From contig JALGVA010000014.1 of the NCBI GenBank assembly GCA_029820295.1, positions 1-52,666 of the forward strand: 52,666 nucleotides of DNA, in the 5' to 3' direction. Every line of letters starts with the position of its first letter. Position 1 is the first letter of the stretch. The notes beneath the pieces were generated by a model. That model saw nothing but the letters and a program-made list of their open reading frames with translations, did no database searches and was not told the origin of the DNA. This DNA is from Candidatus Zipacnadia bacterium (GTDB lineage Bacteria; Armatimonadota; Zipacnadia; Zipacnadales; UBA5352). This document shows positions 36,252 through 44,980 of the stretch, in pieces. Made by a program: the position numbers and the translations under genes.

Positions 36252-37019
36252 ATGGCAACGGGTTGCGAGCAGACGACCGAGGCGCTGTCCGCGCTGGTGG
36301 ACGGCGAACTGGACGACGACCGCCGCAAGGTGCTCGCCGCGCACATCCTCACCTGCCCGGAGTGCAGCCGCATGACGGGCGCGCTGATGGCCGCCAAGCG
36401 CGTCACCCAGCGCGCGTCCGCGTCCGTCGAGGTGCCCGCCGGCTTCCACGCGCGACTGCGCGCGCGCCTGGATCAGGTCGATGGCGTACGCTCGCGCGTC
36501 GCCGCCTCCCGGCCCGCCCGCCGGCTGGTGGGCATCGCCGCCATGGGCGCGATCGCCGTCAGCATCGCCATCATCTTCAGCACGGTCTACCTCATCAACG
36601 CCGACCGCGCGCTGGCGCTGGCGCAGGCGCATCAGCAGTTCGCAGCGATCATCGCCGGTCCGCCCTCTCCGGGCTCACTCTCCATGGTCTCCTGTGATCC
36701 CGACACGCAATCCTGGATCCCCGTGCGCCATGCGCTGGTGCGCCTTGACGGCACGGTCGTGCAGTACACCCTCTACCAGGTCGGCGGCTGCGCGGTCTCG
36801 ATCTTTGAGGGACCGGCGGAGTGGCACCCCTACCGCACCGGCTGGCTGGTCAGCGAGCGCGTCGGCGAGTTTGACGTGCGCCGCGTCGGCGATCAGGCTA
36901 TGACCACGGTGCGCAGGGGCGCGTCGCGAGACGTCATCGTCGCCGCCGTGCCTCCCGAGCATCTCGTCGCCTTCGCCCGCGCCTGGCGCCTCCAGCCGGG
37001 AAGGTCTTCGGGGCTCTGA
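36252..37019 (+). CDS. zinc-finger anti-sigma factor, membrane-spanning
   Basis: This 255-residue protein has a zinc-binding anti-sigma domain at the N-terminus with H31, C35 and C38 (AAHILTCPECSRM). It has one membrane helix (about 92-115, LVGIAAMGAIAVSIAIIFST) and an extracytoplasmic strand-rich domain (about 120-255) with Cys154 and Cys182 (VSCDPDTQ, VGGCAVSIFEG). It should hold the adjacent ECF sigma factor until an envelope signal releases it. The extracytoplasmic Cys pair could form a disulphide; with a redox-like gene next to it, the signal may be redox, but that is inference. It starts 2 bases after the sigma stop. Confidence 0.88.
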   Translation: MATGCEQTTEALSALVDGELDDDRRKVLAAHILTCPECSRMTGALMAAKRVTQRASASVEVPAGFHARLRARLDQVDGVRSRVAASRPARRLVGIAAMGAIAVSIAIIFSTVYLINADRALALAQAHQQFAAIIAGPPSPGSLSMVSCDPDTQSWIPVRHALVRLDGTVVQYTLYQVGGCAVSIFEGPAEWHPYRTGWLVSERVGEFDVRRVGDQAMTTVRRGASRDVIVAAVPPEHLVAFARAWRLQPGRSSGL

Positions 37020-37066
37020 GGCGAACCTGCCCCGCGCGGGACCATCCTGAGCCGGAGGTGGTGCTG

Positions 37067-37702
37067 GTGAGAGCTGTGGCCGTCATCCTCGCACTGCTGG
37101 TCGTCGGGTCGGCGGCCTGTCCGCAGGACGAAGGCGTGCGCCGGCCGCTCGCGCCGGGCGTGGCCGCCCCCGACTTCACCGCCAACACCCTCGATGGCGC
37201 CACCATCAAGCTCACCGACTGGCGCGGCAAGGTGGTCGTGCTCAACTTCTTCGTCACCTGGTACCGCGATGCCGCGCAGCACCTCAAGATGCTTGAGGAC
37301 CTGAGCACCGCCTTCAGCGAGCAGGGCATGCGCCTGGTCTCCATCTCGCTCGACGAGGGACAGGTCGGCCTGGACGCGGTGCGCGCGGTCATCGCCGACC
37401 AGGGCATCGCCCACCCGGTGATCATGGACCCGGCCCAGCAGATCGCCGCCCCCTACGGCGTGCGCGTCCTGCCCGCGATCTTCATTATCGGGCGCGACGG
37501 GGTCATCGCCAACTACCACGAGGGCTACGCCGAGGGCGATGACGAGCGCCTGGGTGAGCTGATCGCCGCGGCGCTGCAGGTCGGGACCGAAGCCGGGCCA
37601 TCGGCCGAGACGGAGGCCGAAGCCGAGCCGGCGGCCGGGCCGGAGGAGCCCGCGCCGCCCGAGGAGCCGGTATGCAAGTGCTTCCGGCAGGAGGCCGAGT
37701 AA
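37067..37702 (+). CDS. thioredoxin-fold lipoprotein lacking the CXXC active site
   Basis: This protein of about 211 residues is probably a lipoprotein (signal VAVILALLVVGSAAC, Cys18). It has an AhpC/TlpA-type thioredoxin fold: PDFTANTLDGATIKLTDWRG, VVVLNFFVTW and GVRVLPAIFIIGRDG with the cis-Pro. Where TlpA has WCPPC, this protein has W65-Y-R-D-A, so both catalytic Cys are gone and redox activity is not expected. The C-terminus is acidic and Pro-rich and ends in PVCKCFRQEAE, a possible secondary CxC site. GTG at 37067 has GGAGG 8 bases upstream; GTGs at 37058 and 37061 lie inside that site. It follows the anti-sigma gene by 47 bases. Confidence 0.82.
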   Translation: MRAVAVILALLVVGSAACPQDEGVRRPLAPGVAAPDFTANTLDGATIKLTDWRGKVVVLNFFVTWYRDAAQHLKMLEDLSTAFSEQGMRLVSISLDEGQVGLDAVRAVIADQGIAHPVIMDPAQQIAAPYGVRVLPAIFIIGRDGVIANYHEGYAEGDDERLGELIAAALQVGTEAGPSAETEAEAEPAAGPEEPAPPEEPVCKCFRQEAE

Positions 37703-37816
37703 CGACGCGGCACCGGCGGGCGGGTACGGAGACCACGCCGGCGGCGGCCCCGGCAGCACGGGAACGCCGCCGCTTCGACTTGCGGGCGCGCCGTGCGCCC
37801 GGAGAGGAGCATTGAG

Positions 37817-39211
37817 GTGCGGCCACTGGCCTGTGTGATCCTGGCGGCCGGGCAGGGCACGCGCATGAAGTCCGAGCTGCCCAAGCCGCTGCACGAGGTG
37901 TGCGGGCGGCCGATGATCGACCACGTGCTCGCCACCATCGAGCAGCTCGGGGCCGAGCGCACCGTGGTGGTTGTCGGCGCGGGAGCCGAGCGGCTGGTCG
38001 CAGCGCTGGGCGAGGGCGTCGTCGCCTGCGAGCAGCCCGAGCAGCTCGGTACCGGCCACGCCGCCATCTGCGCCCGCCCCGGCCTTGACGGCTTCACGGG
38101 CGATGTCCTCATCACCTACGCCGACATCCCGCTCGTGACCACCGACACTCTGCGCCGGCTCACCGAGCACCACCGCGCCGAGGGCGCCGCCGCCACCGTG
38201 CTGACCACCGAGCTGCCCGACCCCACCGGCTACGGGCGCATCATCCGCGACGGCACGGGCGCGGTGGCCGCCATCGTGGAGCAGCGCGACGCCAGCGCCG
38301 AGCAGCGCGCCATCCGGGAGATCAACACGGGCATCTACCTCTTCGACTCCGAGGCGCTGCTCTCGGCCCTCGACCGCATCAGCCCCGACAATGACCAGGG
38401 CGAGTACTATCTGACCGATGCCATCGCCATCCTGGTGGGCGACGGCCGGCCGGTGCGCGCACTCATCACCGATGATCCCGACGAGGTCATGGGCATCAAC
38501 ACCCGCGTGCAGCTCGCGCAGGCCGAGCGCATCGCCCGCGATCGCATCCGCGAGCAGGTCATGCTGGCGGGCGCCACGCTCATCGACCCGCCCTCGACCC
38601 TCATCGACGCGGGCGTGACCATCGGCCCGGACACGATCATCGGCCACGGCTGCCAGCTCCTGGGCGCCACCGCCATCGGCGCGGGCTGCGAGATCCGCTC
38701 CGGCGTGGTGCTGCGCTCGGCGACCATCGGCGATCGCGTGCTGCTGCGCGATCACACGGTCATCGACGAGGGCACCGTGCTCGACGGCTCGGAGGTCGGG
38801 CCGTTCGCGCTGGTGCGGGGGGGCAGCGTGGTTGGCCGCGACTGCAAGATGGGCAGCTCGGCGGAGATCAACCGCACGCGCATGGGCGATGGTACCAAGA
38901 TGCAGCACTTCTCCTACCTGGGCGACACCACCACCGGCCGCGACTGCAACATCGGCGCGGGCGTCATCACCTGCAACTATGACGGCTACGACAAGCACCC
39001 GACGGTCATCGAGGACAACGTCTTCATCGGCAGCGACAGCATCCTCATCGCGCCGGTCACCATCGGCGCAGGTGCGTACACCGGCGCGGGCTCGGTGATC
39101 ACCGGGGACGTGCCCGCGGGTGCGCTGGCCGTGGCGCGGGCCAGGCAGAAGAACATCGAGGGCTGGGCGGAGCGGCGGCGCAGGCAAATCGAGAGGCGTG
39201 AGCGGCAGTGA
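37817..39211 (+). CDS. glmU: bifunctional GlmU (UDP-N-acetylglucosamine pyrophosphorylase/acetyltransferase)
   Basis: This 464-residue enzyme makes UDP-GlcNAc for peptidoglycan and LPS. The N-terminal uridyltransferase domain has ILAAGQGTRMKSELPKPLHE, LGTGHAAICARPGL, YADIPLV and ELPDPTGYGRIIRD. The C-terminal left-handed beta-helix has IGPDTIIGHGCQLLG repeats, then the acetyltransferase block MQHFSYLGDTTTG (catalytic His), IGAGVITCNYDGYDKH and VIEDNVFIGSD. It starts at GTG with GAGAGGAG 7-8 bases upstream. Length and motifs are standard. Its stop overlaps the GTG of the following Gfo/Idh gene (GTGA). Confidence 0.95.
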   Translation: MRPLACVILAAGQGTRMKSELPKPLHEVCGRPMIDHVLATIEQLGAERTVVVVGAGAERLVAALGEGVVACEQPEQLGTGHAAICARPGLDGFTGDVLITYADIPLVTTDTLRRLTEHHRAEGAAATVLTTELPDPTGYGRIIRDGTGAVAAIVEQRDASAEQRAIREINTGIYLFDSEALLSALDRISPDNDQGEYYLTDAIAILVGDGRPVRALITDDPDEVMGINTRVQLAQAERIARDRIREQVMLAGATLIDPPSTLIDAGVTIGPDTIIGHGCQLLGATAIGAGCEIRSGVVLRSATIGDRVLLRDHTVIDEGTVLDGSEVGPFALVRGGSVVGRDCKMGSSAEINRTRMGDGTKMQHFSYLGDTTTGRDCNIGAGVITCNYDGYDKHPTVIEDNVFIGSDSILIAPVTIGAGAYTGAGSVITGDVPAGALAVARARQKNIEGWAERRRRQIERRERQ

Positions 39212-40104
39212 TCAGGCTGGGCATCGTCGCGCTGGAGTCAACGCACGTGGACGCCTTCTGCCGCATCTTCAACTCCGACTCGTCCGAGCCGACCCGCCTC
39301 GAGGGCGCGACCGTCGTCGCGCTGTGCAACCAGGACAACACCCCCGAGCGCATCGCGGAGCTTCAGCACGAGTGGAAGATCGAGATCGTGGTGGCCGAGC
39401 CGCGCGACCTGCTGGGCATGGTGGACGCCGCGCTGATCTGCTCGCGCGACGGCTCCCAGCACCTGCGCCAGGCCGAGCCCTTCCTGGAAGAGGGCCTGCC
39501 CGTGTTCGTGGACAAGCCTTTCGCGCTCGACCTCGACGACGCCAACGACATGATAGCGCTGGCCCTGGACTCGGGCGCGCCGGTCATGTCCGCCTCGGGC
39601 CTGCGCTACGCCGACGAGTTCACCGCGGCGCTCGAGCAGATCGGCGACGCCGAGGTGGTGCACGCGGACCTGGTGGGCCCCGGCGAACTCTACTTCTACG
39701 GCATCCACCTCTCGGACATGCTCAACACCGCCATGGGTCCGGGTGTGCAGGCGGTGAGCAACCTCGCTGAAGTCGAGTTCGACCTGATCTCGGTGAGCTT
39801 CGGTGACGGGCGCTCGGCGTCGCTGCAACTGCTGCGCGAGGCCCACGCCCGCCATCACGGCGAGCTGTTCACCGCCGAAGGCTCGGTGCGCTTCGAGATC
39901 ATCGAGCACACCTTCTACCAGCGCACCATGCAGCAGTTCCTGGCGATGATCGAGACCGGCGAGCCGCCGATCCTCTACGAGGACATGCTGGAGGCGCTGG
40001 CGGTGCTGGTGGCGGCCGATCGCTCCCAGCGCCAGGGCGGCCGCGCCGTGCGCCTCGCCGAGCTGCGCTCCGACCGCGAGTCGTTGCAGCCGACCATACA
40101 TTGA
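39208..40104 (+). CDS. short Gfo/Idh/MocA-like oxidoreductase
   Basis: This 298-residue protein belongs to the Gfo/Idh family, with a Rossmann-type beginning (IRLGIVALESTHVDAFCRIF) that lacks a clean GxGxxG. It has VDKPFALDLDDAND (here DKP replaces EKP) and GIHLSDMLNTAMGPGV. The first strand is LGIVALESTHVD, so cofactor binding may be altered or lost. It overlaps the glmU stop by four bases and is translationally coupled to it, suggesting a link with amino-sugar metabolism. About 40-60 residues shorter than usual family members. Confidence 0.75.
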   Translation: MIRLGIVALESTHVDAFCRIFNSDSSEPTRLEGATVVALCNQDNTPERIAELQHEWKIEIVVAEPRDLLGMVDAALICSRDGSQHLRQAEPFLEEGLPVFVDKPFALDLDDANDMIALALDSGAPVMSASGLRYADEFTAALEQIGDAEVVHADLVGPGELYFYGIHLSDMLNTAMGPGVQAVSNLAEVEFDLISVSFGDGRSASLQLLREAHARHHGELFTAEGSVRFEIIEHTFYQRTMQQFLAMIETGEPPILYEDMLEALAVLVAADRSQRQGGRAVRLAELRSDRESLQPTIH

Positions 40105-40149
40105 ACGCAAGTCGACAGAGGCCGGAGCGCCGACGTGCGGGCCTCCCCC

Positions 40150-40303
40150 GCCGGCGCAAACGACGCGCCGGCACCCCGTCCGTTCCGGAGGGGGTCTGCG
40201 GTGCCCTTGCGGCGGGCGAGGCCGGCCCTCCCGCCTCCGGGCGGGACCTGTGCCGTCGGCCGCTCCCGCCACCCTTCCTGGACGGCGGGCGCCCTCGCCC
40301 GCC
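40150..40303. repeat. three GC-rich hairpins in the gap before the membrane-protein pair
   Basis: The 215-base gap 40105-40319 contains three perfect inverted repeats: GCCGGCGC/GCGCCGGC (40150-40172, 7-base loop), TCCCGCC/GGCGGGA (40229-40246, 4-base loop) and GGCGGGCG/CGCCCGCC (40284-40303, 4-base loop). They could be a terminator for the Gfo/Idh gene, an RNA control element or a compact repeat. No gene or promoter was found in the gap. Confidence 0.5.
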
Positions 40304-40319
40304 CTGAGGGGGTATCGCC

Positions 40320-40901
40320 ATGGCGGACGACCAGCCTACTTCGCCGCCTCACCCTCAGCCTCACCCGCCCAATGCGGGGAAGGACTGGCGTCAGCACTTG
40401 CGCTCCTGCCTCATCATGCTCGGCCTGACCCTCGTCGTGCTGGTGGGCCTCGGCGTCGGCGCGCGCCTGTGGGCAGACTGGGTGTGGTCGCAGCATCGCG
40501 CGGAGATCCGCGAGAGCCTCCCCCGGGTCGAGCCGCTGCTGACCGCGCTGGAGATGTACCGCAAGGACTACGACGCGTATCCGGCCACCCTCACGCAGCT
40601 CACGCCGAAGTACATGGACGTGATCCCGGAGCCGCCGTTCGAGTTCAAGGCGCAGTGGGGGTGGGAGTACAGCGCCGACCCAGAGATGGTCACAGGCTGG
40701 ATAGACGCCGCCCTCGCGAATGAGGGGTTCGTGACGCCTCCGGGCATCTACCACCTCTACGTGACCGTGCCCAGCCACTACTCCCCGCTCCGCGGCCTAT
40801 TCCAGGACCGCCTCGTCTACCGTCCGGATGAGCGCTATCCTGCGGTCGCCTACGGCGGCGTCCTCGAGCGCATCGACGGCTGGGGCTACTACCATGAGTG
40901 A
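40320..40901 (+). CDS. single-pass membrane protein with pseudopilin-G-like periplasmic segment
   Basis: This 193-residue protein starts at an ATG with GAGGGGG 7 bases upstream. A Pro/His-rich cytoplasmic tail (TSPPHPQPHPPN) is followed by one membrane helix (LIMLGLTLVVLVGLGVGARL). After the helix, VEPLLTALEMYRKDYDAYPATL and LTPKYMDVIPEPP resemble the LxxYKxDxGxYPxxxxxL pattern of type II secretion pseudopilins, but there is no GFTLIE cleavage motif, so it would not be processed by prepilin peptidase. The next gene is a paralogue and overlaps it by 8 bases. Function unknown. Confidence 0.7.
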   Translation: MADDQPTSPPHPQPHPPNAGKDWRQHLRSCLIMLGLTLVVLVGLGVGARLWADWVWSQHRAEIRESLPRVEPLLTALEMYRKDYDAYPATLTQLTPKYMDVIPEPPFEFKAQWGWEYSADPEMVTGWIDAALANEGFVTPPGIYHLYVTVPSHYSPLRGLFQDRLVYRPDERYPAVAYGGVLERIDGWGYYHE

Positions 40902-41448
40902 GCCGAGGCAGAGCGGGCGGCGGCAGCGGCTGGCGACCGCCGCAACGATGGTCTTCCTGGCGGCGCTGCTGCTGGTGGGCCTGCCCTGGCTCATCTGGTG
41001 GCAGATGACCGCGAAGTTCGTGCGCGCGTGGGAGCAGGAGAAGCGGCCGGCGCTCGCCGCCGCCGCCGAGGCCGCGCAGCCGCTCATCGATGCCCTCGGG
41101 CGCTACCGGGCCGACCACGGCCGCTACCCCGATGAGCTTGAGGCGCTGGTGCCGGAGTACCTCGGTCGCGTGCCCGCGCCTCAACGTCCGCTCCGTGATC
41201 CGTGGTGGTACGGGCCGCTGGAGGAGGGGCGCGAGTTCTACCTCTTCGCCCATCCCCCCCAGAACTACTACGGCGTGCCCATCCAGGCGCCGACCGATGC
41301 CGAGCAGCTTGTCTACCAGTCCGACGGGCGCTACGAGCACGATCCGTGGGATCTCGCCGCCGGCGCGCGGAGAGAGCGCGAGCCCCTCGATCGCATCGGC
41401 GCGTGGGCCTACTACGCCCACTCGTCCACTCCGCCGCGAAGGGATTGA
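40894..41448 (+). CDS. paralogous single-pass membrane protein with pseudopilin-G-like segment
   Basis: This 184-residue paralogue of the preceding gene has one membrane helix (MVFLAALLLVGLPWLIWW) and the same segment: AQPLIDALGRYRADHGRYPD, then LVPEYLGRVPAPQ, with Tyr-rich ends (FYLFAHPPQNYYGVP, GAWAYYAH). The ATG at 40894 overlaps the upstream stop by 8 bases (ATGAGTGA), so translation is coupled. Both proteins lack a prepilin cleavage motif. They may form a pair on the periplasmic side of the membrane; the function is not recognised. Confidence 0.7.
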   Translation: MSEPRQSGRRQRLATAATMVFLAALLLVGLPWLIWWQMTAKFVRAWEQEKRPALAAAAEAAQPLIDALGRYRADHGRYPDELEALVPEYLGRVPAPQRPLRDPWWYGPLEEGREFYLFAHPPQNYYGVPIQAPTDAEQLVYQSDGRYEHDPWDLAAGARREREPLDRIGAWAYYAHSSTPPRRD

Positions 41449-41505
41449 CCGGTCCGCCGGCCAACCTGCCGGCGCACGCCAGGTCGTCCGCCACGGAGGT
41501 CCGCC

Positions 41506-44500
41506 ATGCGCCCGCTTACCGCGCTGATGCTGCTGTTCCTCGCAGTCCCGGCGTCTGCTGCACCGATGGCCCCCGTGCCCATTGCCACCGCCGGCCTGAC
41601 CGACGCCCCGCCCGCGATCGATGGCGCCCTCGATGACGCCTGCTGGGCCGCCGACGCTGCGGCGCTGGAGGGCTTCGTGACCCTCGACTTCTCGGGCCCG
41701 GCGCCGGTGCCGACGACCGCCTGGGTCTGCCGCGACGCCGAGCGCCTCTACCTGGCAGCGCGCTGCGTCGAGCCGAACACCGGAGCCATCGTCGCCAACG
41801 CGGTCGAGCATGATGACGCGGTCTGGCGCGATGACTGCGTCGAGTTCTTCATCGACACCAACCGCGACCGGCAGAGCTACGCGCACATCATCGCCAACAC
41901 GCGCGGCACGACCTACGATGACATCACGCCCGGCGACTCGACCTGGGAGTCGGGCGCCGAGGCGGCGGCCACGGTTGGCGACGGCGAGTGGTCCGTGGAG
42001 CTGGCGATCCCGCTGGCGTCGCTCGGCGGGGCGCCGCAGCCGGGCGATGTCTGGGGCTTCAACGTCGGCCGCGAGCGCCAGGCGGGCGGCGCCAACGAGC
42101 TGAGCGCATGGTCGCCAACCTACGGCAAGTTCCTCGAGCCCGGGCGCTTCGGCGACCTGCGCTTCGAGGCCGAGCCCGCGTGGCTGAGCGCGTCGCTGGC
42201 GGATGAGGGCACCTTCGGCCCGCGTGCGCTGACCATCATCGCTCCGCGCGCCATCAAGCCGGCGGTGAGCCTCATGCGCGAGTGGCCCGAGGGCCTCGCG
42301 CGCGACTGGCCGACGCCCGAGCCGACCGTGGCGGATAGCGACCAGCCGGGGCAGTGGAGCGCCGAGGTGCGCATCGTCGATGGCAGCGAGACCGGCGTCG
42401 TGGTCGCGCAGACGACCGACGAGGTCACCCTCGCGCGCCGGGCGATCCCCATCGTCATCTCGCCGCGGCCGCGCACCGCGCTACTGGCGCGCGAGGCGTT
42501 GAGCGTGCGCGGCCGCCTGGCCGACCTGCCTGCGCTGGGGGAGGCCACCGCCGAGCTGGTCGCGCAGGTGACCGAGCTGCTCGACGGCTTCGTGCAGGGC
42601 AATCTGACGCGCACCGAACCGATGTCGGCCCAGGAGTGGGCCGCGCAGGCAGGCGCCCAGCAGACGCTACTGGTGCGCATCTCCGGCCTCTCGTGCGTGG
42701 TCTGGACGCAGTCGCCACTGCTCGACCTCGCCCGCGACCAGGCGCCGCCGTCGCTGCAGCCCGACCCGACCATCAGCCTGCGCGCCTGCGGCAACGAGGT
42801 CGAGTGTGGCGCCTTCATCGTCAGCAACCTGTCCGCGGAGATGTTCGAGGGGCGCGTGACCATCGACGACCTGCGCTTCATCAGCGGAGAGGCCCTCGCC
42901 GCGACGGATGAGGGCAACCTGCTGACCAACGGTGACTTCCGCGCCGACGAGGACCAGGACGGCATCCCTGACGGCTGGAATGCCGTCGGGCGCGATGGCT
43001 CGTGGGCGCTCGAGCGCCTGCCCGACGGCTCGGCGGCGTTCGCACTCTCGGGAGATGGCCGCACGCAGGTGAACTTCCGTCAGGACGTGGCGCTCGAAGC
43101 CGGAGAGCGCTACACGCTGGTCGCCGAGATCTCGGCCGAGAACCTGCCCGGGGCCTCCGGCTACGTGCATGTGATCAACCGCGGCTGGACCTGGTCGAGT
43201 GGCGTTACGCCGATCACGCCCAACTCCGCGTCCTCGGAGTACACCGCCTCGTTCGTCGCGCCCGACTCCCCGGGCTTCCAGGTGGTGCTGCGCCTCGACA
43301 GCGCCGCCGGCGGGACGATCCGCTACCATCACGTGCGCCTCGTCGAGGGCGGCGTCGAGCAGACCACCTTCGCGCCCGACTGCCTCACGCTGCACGAGGC
43401 GCAGTACCAGGACCTGCGCGTGGGACGCACCGTCGCCGACCCCCTGCCGGTGATGGATGAGGCGCAGGTGCTGCGCGTGGCTCCGGGTGAGAGCCGCCAG
43501 GTCTTCCTCACCGCCGACACCTCGGCGCTGCCGCCGGGCGACTACGCCACCAGCATCCGCCTGCGCCCGCTCGACCACGAGCAGCCGCAGAAGGTCATCC
43601 CGCTGCGCCTGAGCGTGCTGCCGGTGCGCCTGCCCGAGCGCATGCCCATCGCGGTCTTCAACTGGGACTACGCGCGCGACGAGCACTACGTGCAGGACCT
43701 GGCGGCCCATCACACCAACACCTTCCTGCTGTCCACCGGCTTCCCCATGCGCTTCGATGACGAGGGCGAGCTGCGGGCTCCGGCCGACTGGTCGAGCTAC
43801 GACCGGCTGCTGCAGGTCAAGCTGCGCTACGCCCGCGAGTGCGGCGGGATCATCATGTTCTCGTACGGGATCATCCGCGACTTCAACACGCGCATGAGCG
43901 CCGCCCACGGCTGGGAGTTCATGTCCGAGCCGTGGCGGCGCGCCTTCCGCACCTGGGTGCTCGAGTTCGAGCGCCACCTGCGCGACGACATCGGCATGGG
44001 CTACGAGGAGTACGCGGTCCAGCTCTGGGACGAGGCGACGGGCGAGAACGCGCGCCTGACCGCGCAGGCCGGCGAGTTCATGCGCGGCTTCGCGCCGGGC
44101 ATCCGCACCTGCATGGACGGCGCGCAGACGCCGGAGGAGGTGCGCATGCTCGACCCCGTCATCGACCTGTGGATCCCGCATCAGACGGCGCTCTACGCGC
44201 GCCCCTACTCGCCCGAGCTGCGCGCGCTCTACGCCGAACTGGCGGCGCGCGGCGAGCCGGTCTGGACCTACACCTGCTCGACCAACATGAAGGCGCTCTC
44301 GCCGCTGGACTACTACCGGCTCAAGGAGTGGCGCGTCTGGGACCTGGGCGTCGGGGGCTCGTGCTTCTGGGCGTACAACTCATGGCGCGGCGATCCGTGG
44401 AACGACTTCGACGGTGAGATCGCCGACTGCGGCACCATCTACGACGGCCCCGCGGGCCCCATCACCTCGCGCCGGTGGGAGGCCACGCGCGACGGCCGCG

Positions 44501-44973
44501 AGGACTACCAGGCCCTGCACCTGCTGCGTGAGGCCGCCCGCGCACGGGGCCCCGAGACCGCCGCCAGGGCGCAGGCGCTCATCGACAGCCTGGTGGCCGA
44601 GGCGCTCGCTAACCCGACCGACATCGAGGTCTTCGACCGGGCGCGCGGGCGGCTGCTGGACGTGCTCGCGCAGTACTGCGGCGCGGATGTGCCGGCGCTG
44701 ACCGAGGGGCTCAGCTTCGCCTGGGATGATAGCGCGGCACGGGTGGCGTGGGAGACCGACCGCCCGACCGAGGGCGTACTGCATTACCGCGTGCCGGGGG
44801 ATGAGCAGTGGCGCGTGCTGGCCTTCGACACCGGCACCGCGCATGAGGCCACCATCACCGACCTGCCGGCGCAGCGCGATGTCGAGTGGTATCTGCTGTG
44901 GTGGGACGAGCGCGGCGCCACCGGCGGCGACCTGTCCGGCCTGCGCACCGACGGGTGGTTCGAGACGCGGTAG
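41506..44973 (+). CDS. secreted GH123/DUF4091-like glycoside hydrolase with CBM9 and CBM domains
   Basis: This 1155-residue exported protein has a signal peptide (MRPLTALMLLFLAVPASAAP). Residues about 25-225 look like a CBM9-type binding domain (DDCVEFFIDTNRDRQSYAHI, WSVELAIPLASLGG). Residues about 468-620 are a second carbohydrate-binding sandwich (LLTNGDFRADEDQDGIPDGW). From about 715 to 1040 it is DUF4091/GH123-like: PIAVFNWDYARDEHY, LQLWDEATGE-type pair D842-E843, SCFWAYNSWRGDPWND and EATRDGREDYQALHLL. The C-terminus (about 1060-1155) is FnIII-like. GH123 enzymes are N-acetylgalactosaminidases; the Asp-Glu pair here fits substrate-assisted catalysis. GGAGG lies 6 bases before the ATG. Substrate is inferred only. 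Confidence 0.8.
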   Translation: MRPLTALMLLFLAVPASAAPMAPVPIATAGLTDAPPAIDGALDDACWAADAAALEGFVTLDFSGPAPVPTTAWVCRDAERLYLAARCVEPNTGAIVANAVEHDDAVWRDDCVEFFIDTNRDRQSYAHIIANTRGTTYDDITPGDSTWESGAEAAATVGDGEWSVELAIPLASLGGAPQPGDVWGFNVGRERQAGGANELSAWSPTYGKFLEPGRFGDLRFEAEPAWLSASLADEGTFGPRALTIIAPRAIKPAVSLMREWPEGLARDWPTPEPTVADSDQPGQWSAEVRIVDGSETGVVVAQTTDEVTLARRAIPIVISPRPRTALLAREALSVRGRLADLPALGEATAELVAQVTELLDGFVQGNLTRTEPMSAQEWAAQAGAQQTLLVRISGLSCVVWTQSPLLDLARDQAPPSLQPDPTISLRACGNEVECGAFIVSNLSAEMFEGRVTIDDLRFISGEALAATDEGNLLTNGDFRADEDQDGIPDGWNAVGRDGSWALERLPDGSAAFALSGDGRTQVNFRQDVALEAGERYTLVAEISAENLPGASGYVHVINRGWTWSSGVTPITPNSASSEYTASFVAPDSPGFQVVLRLDSAAGGTIRYHHVRLVEGGVEQTTFAPDCLTLHEAQYQDLRVGRTVADPLPVMDEAQVLRVAPGESRQVFLTADTSALPPGDYATSIRLRPLDHEQPQKVIPLRLSVLPVRLPERMPIAVFNWDYARDEHYVQDLAAHHTNTFLLSTGFPMRFDDEGELRAPADWSSYDRLLQVKLRYARECGGIIMFSYGIIRDFNTRMSAAHGWEFMSEPWRRAFRTWVLEFERHLRDDIGMGYEEYAVQLWDEATGENARLTAQAGEFMRGFAPGIRTCMDGAQTPEEVRMLDPVIDLWIPHQTALYARPYSPELRALYAELAARGEPVWTYTCSTNMKALSPLDYYRLKEWRVWDLGVGGSCFWAYNSWRGDPWNDFDGEIADCGTIYDGPAGPITSRRWEATRDGREDYQALHLLREAARARGPETAARAQALIDSLVAEALANPTDIEVFDRARGRLLDVLAQYCGADVPALTEGLSFAWDDSAARVAWETDRPTEGVLHYRVPGDEQWRVLAFDTGTAHEATITDLPAQRDVEWYLLWWDERGATGGDLSGLRTDGWFETR

Positions 44974-44980
44974 GCAGAAC

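Noticed and set aside
36893-39187. 764-codon minus-strand frame over the redox and glmU genes
   Set aside because: Antisense to GlmU with intact active-site motifs; shadow frame.
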